Position numbers and translations under genes: made by a program. From Phymatolithon calcareum (taxonomy: Eukaryota > Rhodophyta > Florideophyceae > Hapalidiales), in assembly GCA_977006965.1 (NCBI GenBank), contig OZ345384.1:1550001-1614000 (forward strand): a DNA stretch of 64,000 nt, in the 5' to 3' direction. The notes beneath the pieces were generated by a model. It ran no database searches and was not told the DNA's origin. It saw only the letters and a list, made by a program, of their open reading frames with translations. This document shows, piece by piece, positions 43,929-54,966 of this stretch; the stretch's first letter is position 1; the number at the start of each line of letters is the position of its first letter.

Positions 43929-46042
43929 GCCGTTCGCACAGTCGTGCCGGCACCGAGCTTGACTGTCCAACACCTCTCGCACCTGCTTGGTTGTTGGTTG
44001 ACGTTCAGGTCCAAATCCCTATTCGGGGGCATCAAATCATGTTGTACTTGATTTCTTGTGCACACGTGGCACACAATCAGCCCCGGTCGGCCCTACCGGC
44101 CCGATTTCGAAAAATGGCCCACGCATGAAAACTACGACGGTCAAACACTTCTTCCAGACCCTGACGCAGATGTACAGACTTGTTCACTGGTGCACTCGGC
44201 TGGCGGAAGGAATGTGAATGAGTAGAACGGAAAATTTTTCATGCACTGAGGTTGGCATGACATCCGCAAGAGCAACAGCTGCGAAAAAGCCTTGGAGGTG
44301 ATGCTTGGTAGGAGGCAACTGTAAGGAAGAGTGGCTGACCTGTGCGGGGGAGTTATTCAGAGTGTCACCTGTTCAGAAGTTGCAGACTTTGCGCGCGCGA
44401 GAGGGCAAGTCCATGGATGGTAAACATTGCGACTGGTGAAGTTTGACAGAATGGTTCACGTTTTACGTCTGAGGTACCTGGGTACAGCCATGGACTCACA
44501 TAGATGTGGTCTCGTAAAAAATCGAAAAAACAACATTCTCGAGCGTTTCGTCTTTCATTCATATTGCATTCTCCCCAGTAGTGGCGCTAGCAGCGTTTCA
44601 AGGGTTCAAGTTCTTCCACTCTAGTCTATGCTATTGCTAGCGAGCTGGACTGCGGCTTGCATGTCCAGGCCTTCACCAAAGATTAATTCTTGCGTTGGTC
44701 CTTATTTGTGGGACGTTCAAAAGAGGCATTCTTAGTTGTGGGACGTTCAGGAGACATTTTCTGAAACGCGTTTGCAGAGATTTCAGCAGCATTCTCAGCA
44801 CATTCCAATACTGTATACAATATACGACCAAGTCAATACTGTAGGTACAGGCGAGTCCGGATAGAAGTACTATACATCTAGAGTGGTAGAATTACATGTA
44901 CAGGATTCATCGAGATAGAATCATGAAAAATTCTGTCGCACATATATGTCCTCGTCATGACAGAAAGCATGCTGGCCCTGCTTGCACACTTTTGTTCCCC
45001 TCGTCCTCGCTTAGACATGAATTGGCGAGACAAGAATGGTCAATTGGATGCGGGCGATGCCGACTGGTTAGATGGACAACTACGATACAGGCAGCTTCTC
45101 GCCTTTGAGGAAGACCCAAGATGGAATATCACTCACCATCAAGCGCTTCTTATCCAAAGCTTTCTTTCTTTATTGCAGAAGGTGTTAATTACGTATCAGA
45201 AGCTTTGAAACGGCGAGTCACATGAAATAGACCAAGAGAACAATTTTGAGCTCTTCTCTGGGTTGGCGACAAAGCAACGTACTGTACGAAAGTATAGTAC
45301 GATTTTTCCTTCAGGAGTAAATTATCCGTCAGAACGAGACAGCAGGAACCGCTTTGCAGCAACGAAAATCTTGGGACGAGCCATAGACGCTGTTGCACAT
45401 CTCTTCTAATCCGTCAATGTGTCCTTTCTATGCCCAGACTTCAGCCACGGAGAACGAAGAACAGGAAAGCAACGGAATTGCATTGAATCGTTTGAAGCGA
45501 AATTGTATGCAGTGCACTAACTACACGTCGAAAAGCAATGGGACAAGACTCGTTTCTTGAAACGTGGTATAACACTTTAGCATGGGAATATATTGTCGCA
45601 ACTCCACTAGCGTTCCTTTTCAATCTTAAAGTACAAATTCTGCTCTCTGCTAGAACAGCAAATGCCGACGTTGGCGGAAGAGGACGACAAATCAAACACT
45701 GTTCTCCGACTTACAGTATGATCTTTGTGTTCATTGAGGCTCAAAAATTTCATGCGATAGCTACGCTGACACCAGTAAAGTACAGTAGTAAGCGCAGAAG
45801 AACGATCTATAACATGTCACTTGAACTTGCTCGAGGGCGAGTTCAGGCTTTAGTTTATTTGCTGCAATAAAAGAAGGAAAGAAGAAGCGTTGAAAATATC
45901 TAAAATATTTCAAAACAGTTTCATTATTTAGGAAAAATGATGTCCTCTCGATATTCAGAAACATACAAACCCGTACATACGTGACACCCAATGCCAGCTG
46001 CTATCAATAGCTGTCCTCGTCGAGGACGACGAACACCGCGCG
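43929..46042. other. Intergenic stretch
   Basis: Divergent promoters of the kinase and of the Pcs gene presumably lie at its two ends. It includes a dispersed repeat (44605-44735) that partners 770-900. Small frames such as 45538-45870 (plus, 110 codons) have no recognisable motif. Confidence 0.4.
44605..44735 (-). repeat. Dispersed coding-like repeat (copy 2)
   Basis: Partner of 770-900, same orientation. It is more decayed: the minus-strand reading is interrupted. Confidence 0.5.
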
Positions 46043-46861
46043 ATGCAACTGCGAAACAGAATGGTGGGCGCTTCATCGGCAGAGGAAACCGCCGCCTCGC
46101 AGCGATCACGCAAGCCGGTACCGGTCGCGTCCGTGGTGCAGCGTGTGCTTGCCTGGTCTGTTCATCTGTACACTGGAATGGGGCTCTTGATAAACATGTA
46201 TGCCATTCACGAGGCTCTATACGCGCAATCAGGCCCCAACTTTTCGCTCTTTGCGCGTCTTAACTGGCTGGCGATATTTGTCGACGCAACAGACGGGACA
46301 CTTGCTCGTCGATTCGATGTGAAGTCGCGAGCAAAAGGGCTGGACGGCGCGCTGTTGGACAACATAATTGACTTCCAAACGTTTGCGCTACTTCCCGCGC
46401 TCGCCGTCTGTATTTTCGAGGAGGTCCCCGGAAAGAATTTGCAGTACGCCATTGCGGGTGCTGTATTGGTGGCCAGCGGATACCAGTTTTGTCAGACGAC
46501 GGCGAAAACCAGTGAGGCTTTTGTAGGATTTCCGAGCTACTGGAATATCGTTCTGTTTTATGTGCATTACCTGCGACCGTCAACGTCGGTCACGTGTGCG
46601 CTGTTCTTTGGATGTGCCTTGCTGTCGTTTGTGCCGATCCATTTTGTGTACCCGACCCGCACAAGGGCGTTTTTTGCAGTGAATATTGTTGGAGCGTTCC
46701 TGTGGGGATTGCTGATGGTGATGCCGACGATGTTTCCGAGATGGGCATATGCAACGTTGTGCATGAAGGTGTCCCTTATTTACGTGATGTATTACTTTGG
46801 CGTTTCGCTGTATTTGGACAACAGGCGAAGAATGGCGGAAAAGGGTGCGGCTGCTGCGTAG
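46043..46861 (+). CDS. Phosphatidylcholine synthase (Pcs-type CDP-alcohol phosphatidyltransferase)
   Basis: Predicted membrane enzyme joining CDP-diacylglycerol and choline to phosphatidylcholine plus CMP (EC 2.7.8.24). It has 272 residues, several hydrophobic helices and an ATG at 46043. The catalytic CDP-alcohol motif is complete: D81-x2-D84-G85-x2-A88-R89, then 12 residues, G102-x3-D106-x3-D110. The 12-residue spacing and the segment VGFPSYWNIVLFYVHYL are features of bacterial Pcs enzymes rather than of the eukaryotic choline or ethanolamine phosphotransferases. The C-terminus ends in a basic stretch (LDNRRRMAEKG). It faces the SLC35B1-like transporter tail to tail. A 5'-truncated copy is at 52274. 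Bacterial-type Pcs in a eukaryote suggests transfer or an unusual lipid route (inference). Confidence 0.85.
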   Translation: MQLRNRMVGASSAEETAASQRSRKPVPVASVVQRVLAWSVHLYTGMGLLINMYAIHEALYAQSGPNFSLFARLNWLAIFVDATDGTLARRFDVKSRAKGLDGALLDNIIDFQTFALLPALAVCIFEEVPGKNLQYAIAGAVLVASGYQFCQTTAKTSEAFVGFPSYWNIVLFYVHYLRPSTSVTCALFFGCALLSFVPIHFVYPTRTRAFFAVNIVGAFLWGLLMVMPTMFPRWAYATLCMKVSLIYVMYYFGVSLYLDNRRRMAEKGAAAA

Positions 46862-47166
46862 CGTTCATTTTTTGTGTATTTGTTGGTTTTTTGCAATTAA
46901 TGTAATCTACTAACCGTGCTTGAAGTGTCGAGGCGGCAAACTAGCTCCAGGAATCGATCCAAACTTTGTGAGTGCTGCCTGTGGATTACACTCAAGCGAA
47001 ATCGTTTTCTGCATTGTGCCCGCTGCGAAAAGTCCTAACCTTCAACGTAAATAAAGAAGAACAGCACAAAGCAGTTTGAAAGGGGCTCCGTCCTTGTCAA
47101 GCTGACGGCATCTTATCAAAACTGATTTATAAATATATTCACAACATAAAATCACTGAACCGGTCT

Positions 47167-48237
47167 CTAGTTCAGTTTCTTGCCATTGGCCGTTTTGTCC
47201 TCATTCACAGGTTGGGCTGCCTTCGCTGCCTTCGCTGCCTTCTCTCTATTCTTCGCGACGGTATTCCACCCAATAGCGGCAAACACAAGCACCAACCCAA
47301 TCCATTGCCGCTGCAGCATGGAGTGCTTGAAGACAAAGATGGAGATTAGCACAGTGAACATTTTGCGGGTCGTAGTAATAGTAGTTACAGCAAGTGCCGA
47401 GAAATTGCGCACGGTGTAAAAAATGAAATTTTGCCCCACAGCTGATACAACGGCAAACAACGCAATGTCGCTCAATACAGCCGGATAGCGCAGGACAAAC
47501 GCGATTGCCGCACGGCCCTCAATGACCAGTCCGAGTGCGGTGCAAATGACGCATGCGCACACATTTTGCCAAAACATAAGCTGATGAGTTGTCGGTGCGT
47601 GACGGGCAACGAGTCGCTCCTGCAATGGACCGGTAACACCGTCCATGAACAGCGAGGCGAGCAGCAGAAAAACGCCGAAAGGCGAAGTGGTGGCCGACGA
47701 CGCCTTGAGCGACGAGGATTTCCATGAAAACATAGCAACGCCGGCGGAAATCATGCCGACGCACAGAAAGTCGCGAAGGGGGTAGCGACGACCGCGGATC
47801 ACAATTCCCATCAACATTACGGGAATCATCTTGCACGACTTTCCCAATGCTTGCATGGGGTACGACATGTGCTCCAGCGCCGTGAAGGAAAACAGCATGG
47901 CGAGCAAATACGACGCGGATACCAGCGCGTACTCGCGTAACGGAACGGCGCGCAAACCGCCTGCGCCCGCAGGGCGGGTGCCGGAGAGTAGCAGGACAAT
48001 GCGAGCCACGAGCGCATTCGTGAATGTTTGTGCTGTTAGTAGCAACGCTGAGAAGGAGAAGCGGGCCCCAGTGGGGCCGTGCGGAGTTTTGTAGATCCGT
48101 TCCTGAAGGACGCCATAGTAAAGGTAGCAAAAGTAGATGCCGAGGACGCAAATGACAAACTGCAACTCGGAACGGAGACCGCCCTTCGGTAACGCAAACT
48201 TTTCTTGCGGCAATGGCGCTACCTTCATCGCAGTCAT
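47167..48237 (-). CDS. SLC35B1-like ER nucleotide(-sugar) transporter
   Basis: Predicted multi-pass ER membrane carrier of the UAA/SLC35B family (HUT1/SLC35B1, proposed UDP-galactose or ATP/ADP exchange). From the first ATG at 48237 it has 356 residues. The frame opens earlier at 48300 but without ATG. Family signatures: YYGVLQERIY after the first helix, LEHMSYPMQALGKSCKMIPVM, FMDGVTGPLQERL, GQNFIFYTVRNFSALAVTTI and TTRKMFTVLISI. About nine to ten hydrophobic segments are visible. The last four residues are KKLN, a KKxx ER-retrieval signal, which fits ER residence. A frameshifted copy lies at 53116-54147. Substrate cannot be decided from sequence. Confidence 0.92.
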   Translation of the reverse strand: MTAMKVAPLPQEKFALPKGGLRSELQFVICVLGIYFCYLYYGVLQERIYKTPHGPTGARFSFSALLLTAQTFTNALVARIVLLLSGTRPAGAGGLRAVPLREYALVSASYLLAMLFSFTALEHMSYPMQALGKSCKMIPVMLMGIVIRGRRYPLRDFLCVGMISAGVAMFSWKSSSLKASSATTSPFGVFLLLASLFMDGVTGPLQERLVARHAPTTHQLMFWQNVCACVICTALGLVIEGRAAIAFVLRYPAVLSDIALFAVVSAVGQNFIFYTVRNFSALAVTTITTTRKMFTVLISIFVFKHSMLQRQWIGLVLVFAAIGWNTVAKNREKAAKAAKAAQPVNEDKTANGKKLN

Positions 48238-49056
48238 CTTGGCAGATAGTGATGCACTCGAAATCGTACCGGCGGAACCTGCAGCTGTAGAAAACGCCAA
48301 TAATCATTGCCTGTCATGTCATCAATGTTGATTGACTCCATGGCATACTTTCAATTTCGTGCAATCAACAAGGGTCAAGTTGCTGGACATGATACTGAAT
48401 TCTCAGATTTTTCAGGAGCAGTTTGAATGATGTTCGTGATCGCGAATTTCCTCGCTTGATGTACTATGCAAGTGAATTCTACTACAAGCGCCGTCTTGAG
48501 ACATAATGAAGGAAAAGTCACCAGATTTTTGACTCTATTACGCTAAACTCTGTATAAAAACCAAGGTTTACGTGAGGGTGCGCAGAGCGCCCAACATGGG
48601 GAACCGCTTCACTGAACTTACCTTACCTTTCCTCTGTGTCAAACTACTGGAGTGTTATGCTCGAGTTGAAGATCGTTCGAGCATTGAAACCATTCACTGA
48701 TTACAGGAGGCAAATGGTACTTTCACTGGATTAGGAAATTCGCTACATGGACGGCACCCCTTGCCAAAACCGACTGCTTGGTACCCTAGATACAAACGCG
48801 CGACGCCAGTACAGAAGCTGCTTGTGGAGCCGTATGTCATCGAAAGTGGCACACTGAGCTGAGCTGTGTTTGCTCACTTCATGTAACAGTTAACAGCGAC
48901 TCTTCCCGCCACTTTGAAGAGCACCAGTGGCCATGTAGCCACGTTGTAGCAGCACTTTTGTAAGCTTCTAGATGCTAGGTGCAGCAGACACAATATTCTG
49001 ATCAGGAGTATCCTCAACATTCACTCCATGCCATACACACGTCCTCCACCCGCTCT
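48238..49056. other. Spacer between transporter and truncated NLR (unit A)
   Basis: Probable promoter of the transporter at its left end. Then come a 90-bp segment shared with the end of the 32.6-kb relic (48575-48665) and a Mutator-element fragment (48732-49010). Confidence 0.5.
48732..49010 (+). mobile_element. Mutator-like element fragment
   Basis: It begins with part of a MULE terminal repeat (GGAAATTCGCTACATGGACG). It then contains the inverse of the SWIM region of the element at 23351-26397, for example GCTGCTTGTGGAGCCG and CACTTTGAAGAGCACCAG. The right terminal repeat is missing. A near-identical copy lies at 54640-54930, so it predates the tandem duplication. Confidence 0.75.
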
Positions 49057-50331
49057 TTATTCATCTTTCACTATTAAATTACATATAGCCATCGCACCAC
49101 TACGCAGTCCACCAACAAAAACCTTGCTTGCTTCATTGTACTCCCAGGAATAAAGAAGGCCCGGAAAATTCCCAACCAGCGTGTCTTCTGCGGGTATATT
49201 CGCGTAAACCGAGTTCCTCTTGCGGACGTATGCTTCTGCCGTATATGCGGGGAAAAAAGGTGGCCATAAATACCGCGTTTTCCGTCCACAACTTCGAATA
49301 ATCTCTTCCGCTTCCTTGTCAGTCAAGTCATATTTACTTTCCCTGCCATGCAGGCTCGACCATTTGCCAGATTTCCAGACACAATTTCGTGTGTTTCGAT
49401 TCCAAATTATGACTACACCATTATTGTCCCGCGACAAAACGTGCAATCCGTCACCGCTTTCAGATACCCCCATAACAAGCATCCTGCGCACTTCCAAGGC
49501 ATCTCCGATTTGCGTTCCTGATTCGACGTCCCACATGCGAACACTATTGTCCAAGGATCCCGAAACGATCCGCTGCCCATCCGAGCTGAACGAAACACAT
49601 CTCACCAAATTCCTGTGACCTTCAAGAGCCTTCCCAATTTGACTAAATGTCTCCGCGTCCCACAGTCGAATAGTTTTGTCATGAGAACCGGACACCACCT
49701 GTCGCCCGTCATGACTCAACGAAACGGAATACACTGCATCCGTGTGACCTTCCATTGCGCCACCAATCTGATTGCCCGTACGAGCGTCCCACAAACATAC
49801 CCTTCCATCTTGCGACCCAGACGCGATTCGAACCCCGTCAGGGCTTAACGCAACGGCCCGCACCGATGCGGAATGTCCATATTCAAACTCACTTGCTTCC
49901 GCTTCCACGCGTGTGTCCCAAATCCGAATAGTACCACCCTGACATCCGGAAATTATTCTTCCCCCGTTAGGAGTAAACGCAACACTTGTCACCCAGATGT
50001 GCACATTGCCGGATGTCCACGTATTTCTCCCACTGTTCCCGTCCCATAACCGAACAGTACCATCAAAGGATCCTGATGCAATTTCACGTCCATCACCACT
50101 GAATCTAACACACATCACAATATCTGTGTGTCCTTCAAACGGCTCTCCGATACTCCTCCATGCCCCCGTGTCCCATACACGAATTGTATTGTCATTTGAC
50201 CCCGTCACCAACCGTTGGCCCATCCCACTGAATGCAACAGAGTTTATCCACTCCCCGTGCGCGTCGGCATCTTCGAAAATAGAATTCCCATTGCAACTGT
50301 CCACAACTTTCAGTGTTCCATTCTTCAGACC
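49057..50331 (-). pseudogene. 5'-truncated NLR gene: WD40 part only
   Basis: An open frame of about 420 codons corresponds to the last third of the NLR genes (from the blade containing LKNGTLKVVD to the end NLIVKDE). The N-terminal domain, NB-ARC and first WD40 blades are absent. The sequence upstream of 50331 is unrelated. The frame is undamaged, and its blades differ from both full genes at the exposed positions (for example EGHTDIVMC, NVHIWVTSV, SLDNSVRMWD). It has no start codon in context, so it is a duplication remnant. It could still serve as a donor for gene conversion or be expressed from a chance promoter. Confidence 0.88.
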
Positions 50332-51306
50332 GTACAATCAATACAATATTGTAGCACTTAATCAAGAGAGCCGCAGATGGAACAAGTCAATGCTGAGATC
50401 TCCTAACGCTTTATATTACTCAACATATCATGAGTTTTCGGTTTGCTGTTGGGGAGCAAACGTTCCTCTTTAAATCGAGCACTCAACTTTATCTATTGCG
50501 TGTGCACTTTAAAATCGAGAGCACACTGTTACGCCAAGTCAGTACTGCCTCTTCAAATTGCTATTATCGGCATTTGTGGTTCTTAAAAGCCCGCAGACAA
50601 GGTGACAACCCAAATTCGGTCTAGCAGAAACAAAGATCTTGCCTTCAATGCAGCTCAATACGAGAGAGTCAATCCTATTCAAAATCACAATATCGCCAGA
50701 CTGAGTTTCTAAGCCGCAGGTTCTTTGCGACCTCCGTTCATGAGAGATACTCCATGTACCGGCGATGAAGGTTCTTCTCAGCCATGAACTTTCCAAATTG
50801 AAATAAAAACACAACTTGAGTGAAAATTTCCATAAGTCCTGACGCTGCACGGTTTTTCCACCTATTTCCCTTGCAATGAACCATCGTAAGTTCTCTATGT
50901 GAGAGATTTTTCACCATTTCTCTACGGGATTGTCCTAGATTCACTTCTATGTTTTACTTTGGGAGAAATACTGACAAGTGCACGAGTCTAGTCTTGGCTA
51001 GCGTCGGCATTACTGTAGATTTTCGGAAAGTTTCAAAAAGTCGTTGAAAATGCGACATGGAGTCGAAACTTTTGTCCATTCACTCAGCTCCGCATGCCAC
51101 GTGTGAACCTCAGTATGCATTAGATACTCGGTATGTAGCAATCCATCACAGTATGAGATGTTGACATGGCCATGCATCGTCCAATACGGTGCTCTCTCCA
51201 AACCGTCTGAATTGATCGTTGCTCAACGCACAAGCATACCGTTTACCGCTGGTAACCCATCCGCAATTCAAACCTGCGCTGCGCGACCGCATGCGCCTCC
51301 GCAACG
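50332..51306. other. Junction spacer
   Basis: Unrelated to either duplication unit. Short frames only, nothing recognised. It lies between the truncated NLR and the copine fragment. Confidence 0.4.
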
Positions 51307-52265
51307 ATGGCAACCTCGCGCAAGCCCGCCAAGCGCCCGACGTCTGCGCCGACTGCGGCGAAGGGAAAAGCGTCTGAAAAGCAGCCGGAAAGGAAACAGT
51401 ACGTCGAGGTGCGCGTGTCCGGCTGCGCCCTGCGCGGTCGTCGCGTGTGTCCGTTCGCAGTGTTATTACGCGCGGGCGGGACATCGGGCGCATGGGTCGA
51501 ACTGGCACGCACTGAGGTGGTGTATCATGACCCCGACCCCGGGTTCGTGGCCCCGTTTCAGGTCCCGCGTGACCAAACTATGTACCGTATGGCGCTGTAT
51601 TCGCGCACTGGACAGAGCGAGGATGTGAATCGATGCAGCTTTCTGGGATAAGGTGCATTCACAGTGGATAGAATGCTGTCGAAGGGCAACGGCGTTATTG
51701 AACGCGTGCTGCGGAATCGTAGGGGCGGACGGAACCGAAGAGAGAAAGACTCATCTTGTGCGGGAACTTGTTGATGTCCCCGTTGTGCCGCACACGTTTT
51801 CCATCCGATTTGGATTCGGGCCTAATTCTAAGGTTTGGGGGCCGATGAACGGCATCAGGAAGTAGCTGCACAAGGCGCTTTACGTACGTGTCCTCTTTGT
51901 GTATACAGTACAGTACAACCGTTTTCCGTTCTTCCGATGCTGTTTCGCAAATTACTGACTCGTGCATCCATCGCCCGTGGCGTCGCATGTTTTGTTGATA
52001 GGTGATTTATCGCGCCACTGTCAACGGCGTGGCCGATGAATATTGGATGCCTGTGTACCGCTCCGAAATCCGCGATACGTACGCGGGCGCGATAGGTCGC
52101 CGTGATGTTTGACGGCGCCTCATTAAGTGCCGAAGGTTTATACGCCAGCGGTGAGAATCGCGGGCTTCGTTTTGAGGTTTTCCATTACAATCCGAGTGGT
52201 CCTCATATTCCGCTCGGTTTCGTACAAACGTCCGCCAGTGCGTTCAAGTACGCCAAAGGTGGCGG
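51307..52265 (+). pseudogene. Copine (C2-domain) 5' fragment
   Basis: Starts with ATG at 51307 and a Lys/Ala/Pro-rich leader. A first C2-like stretch follows (YVEVRVSGCALRGR, WVELARTEVVYHDPDPGF). After breaks comes VIYRATVNGVADEYWMPVYR, preceded by an intron-like GTACGTG...TTGATAG gap (about 51886-52000). A second C2-like stretch is LRFEVFHYNPSGPHIPLGFV. The order and wording match the paired C2 domains of copines, calcium-dependent membrane-binding proteins. The copine A domain is missing: homology stops where the Pcs fragment begins at 52274. Stops and frameshifts near 51650, 51865 and 52115 make it a dead fragment, although introns may explain some gaps. Confidence 0.65.
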
Positions 52266-52273
52266 AAAACTGA

Positions 52274-52760
52274 CTGGACGGTGCGTTGTTGGACAGTATT
52301 ATTGACTTCCTAACGTTTGCATTACTCCCCGCGTTCGCGGTCTGCATATTCGAGGAGGTCCCGGAACGAATTTGCAGTACGCCGTCGCAGGTATTGTGTT
52401 GGTGGCCAGCGGATACAAGTTTTGTCAGACGACGGCGAAAGCCAGTGAGGCTTCTGTTGGATTGCCGAGCTACTGGAATATCGTCCTGTTCTATGCGCAT
52501 TACTTGCGACCGTCAACGTCTGTCACGTGCGCGCTGTTCTTTGGATGTACCGTGCTGTCGTTTGTGCCGATCAATTTTGTGTACCCTACCCGCACGAAGG
52601 CGTTTTTTGCAGTGAATATTGTCAGGGCATACCTGTGGAGAAGGCTGATGCATGTTTCCGAAATACGGATATGCAACGTTGTGTATGAAGGTGTCGCTAA
52701 TTCATGTGGTGTGTTACGTTGGCGTTTTGTTGTAGTTGGACACCTGGCGAAAGGTGGAAT
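52274..52760 (+). pseudogene. 5'-truncated Pcs gene copy
   Basis: Begins at codon 100 of the Pcs gene (LDGALLDSIIDF, with Asn to Ser after the motif's third acidic residue) and lacks the first half of the catalytic motif. A frameshift after EEVP and a deletion in the last third destroy the frame. Created by the tandem duplication. Confidence 0.9.
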
Positions 52761-53115
52761 ATGAGGCGGCTGTTGCGTGGTAGTCGTCTTCATGCATTTT
52801 GTATGTATTTGTTGGTTTTTTGCAATTAATGTGTTGCATTTAAATCTACTAGCCGTGCTTGATGTGTCGAGGCGTCCAACTGGCTCCAGGAATTTGATTC
52901 AAATTTTGTGAGTGCTGCCTGTGGAGTACACTCAAGCGAAATCGATTCCTGTATCGTGCCCGCTGCGAAAACTCTCAACCTTCAACGTAAATAAGGGAAG
53001 AACAACGGCACAAAGCAATTTGAAAGGCGCTCCGTCCTTGTCAAGCTGACGGCTTCTTATCAAAACTGATCTATAAATATATTCACAATATAAAATCACT
53101 GAACCGGTCTCTAGT

Positions 53116-54147
53116 TCAGTTTCTTGCCACTGACCGTTTTGTCCGCACTCGCAGGTTGGGCTGTCCTCGCTGCGTTCTCTCTATTTTTCGCGACAGTGTT
53201 CCAGCCAATGACGGCAAACACAAGCACCAACCCAACCCACTGCCGCTGCAGCACGGAATGCTTGACACGATGGAGATTAGAACCGTGAACATTTTGCCGG
53301 TCGTAGTGATAGCAGTTACAGCAAGTGCCGAGAAATTGCGCACGGTGTAAAAAATTAAATTTTGCCCCACAGCTGATACAACGGCAAACAACGCAATGTC
53401 GCTCAACACAGCCGGATAGCGCAGGACAAACGCGATTGCCGCATGGCCCTCAATGGCCAGTCCCCGGACCGTACAAATGGCGCATGCGCAACATTCTGCA
53501 AAAACATAAGCCGATGAGTTGTCAGTGCGTGACGGGCAACGAGTCGCTCCTGCAATGGACCGGTGACACCGTCCATGAACAGCGAAGCGAGCAGCGGAAA
53601 GGCGCCGAAGACGCCTTGTGCGACGAGGATTTCCACGAAAACATAGCAACGCCGGCGGAAATCATGCCGACGCACACAAAGTCGCGCGGAGGTAGCGATG
53701 TCCGCGGATCACAATTCCCATCAACATTACGGGAATCATCTTGCACGACTTTCCCAATGCTTGCATGGGGTACGACATGTGCTCCAGCGCCGTGAAGGAG
53801 AACAGCATGGCGAGCAAATACGACGCGGATACCAGCGCGTATTCGCGTAACGGAACGGCGCGCAAACCGCCTGCGCCCGCAGGGCGGGTGCCGGAGAGTA
53901 GCAGGACGATGCGAGCCACGAGCGCATTCGTGAATGTTTGTGCTGTTAGTAGCAACGCTGAGAAGGAGAAGCGGGCCCCAGTGGGGCCGTGCGCAGTTTT
54001 GTAGATCCGTTCCTGAAGGACGCCATAGTAAAGGTAGCAAAAGTAGATGCCGAGGACGCAAATGACAAACTGCAACTCGGAACGGAGACCGCCCTTCGGT
54101 AACGCAAACTTTTCTTGCGGCAATGGCGCTACCTTAATTGCAGTCAT
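53116..54147 (-). pseudogene. SLC35B1-like transporter pseudogene
   Basis: Copy of the gene at 47167-48237. The first half (54147 to about 53690) is open and almost identical. A small deletion near 53690 then shifts the frame. Further indels occur near 53600, 53490 and 53265, and the QPVNEDKTANGKKLN-type end is altered. The damage is mainly small indels in otherwise similar sequence, which suggests loss of constraint soon after duplication. Confidence 0.9.
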
Positions 54148-54639
54148 CTTGGCAGATAGTGATGCACTCGAAATCGTACAGGCGGAACCTCCAGCTGTAG
54201 AAAACGCCAATAATCATTGCCTGTCATGTCATCAATGTTGATTGACTCCATGGCATACTTTCAATTTCGTGCAATCAACAAGGGTCAAGTTGCTGGACAC
54301 GATACTGAATTCTCAGGTTTTTCAGGAGCAGTTTGAATGATGTTTCTGATCGCGAATTTCCTCGCTTGATATACTATGCAAGTGAATTCTACTACAAGCG
54401 CCGTCTTGAGACATAATGAAGGAAAAGTCACCAGATTTTTGACTCTATTACGCTAAACTCTGTATAAAAACCAAGGTTTACGTGAGGGTGCGCAGAGCGC
54501 CCAATATGGGGAACCGCTTCACTGAACTTACCTTACCTTTCCTCGGTGTCAAACTACTGGAGTGTTATGCTCGAGTTGAAGATCGTTCGGGCATTGATAC
54601 CATTCACTGATTACAGGAGGCAAATGGTACTTTCACTGG

Positions 54640-54930
54640 ATTAGGAAATTCGCTACATGGACGGCACCCCTTGCCAAAACCGACTGCTTGGTACCCTAGA
54701 TACAAACCCGCGACGCCAGTACAGAAGCTGCTTGTGGAGCCGTATGTCATCGAAAGTGGCACACTGAGCTGAGCTGTGTTTGCTCATTTCATGTAACAGT
54801 TAACAGCGACTCTTCCCGCCACTTTGAAGAGCACCAGTGGCCATGTAGCCACGTTGTAGCTGCACTTTTGTACGCTTCTAGACGCTAGGTGCAGCAGAGA
54901 CAATATTCTGATCAGGAGTATCCTCAACAT
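54640..54930 (+). mobile_element. Mutator-like element fragment (unit B copy)
   Basis: Near-identical copy of 48732-49010, carried along by the tandem duplication. Confidence 0.75.
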
Positions 54931-54966
54931 ACCCTCCATGCCATACACACGTCCTCCATCCGCTCT

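Larger units (their letters stand above)
46340..50331. repeat. Tandem duplication, unit A
   Basis: 3992 bp that is collinear with 52274-56274 (4001 bp). It spans from codon 100 of the Pcs gene through the transporter and intergenic sequence into the WD40 part of an NLR gene. Intergenic parts such as 48300-48700 differ from unit B by only a handful of bases. At 50331 homology stops abruptly (CAGACC then unrelated sequence). Confidence 0.93.

Noticed and set aside
48238-48300. Start of the transporter at 48300
   Set aside because: The codon there is TTG with an in-frame stop just upstream. The first ATG is at 48237.
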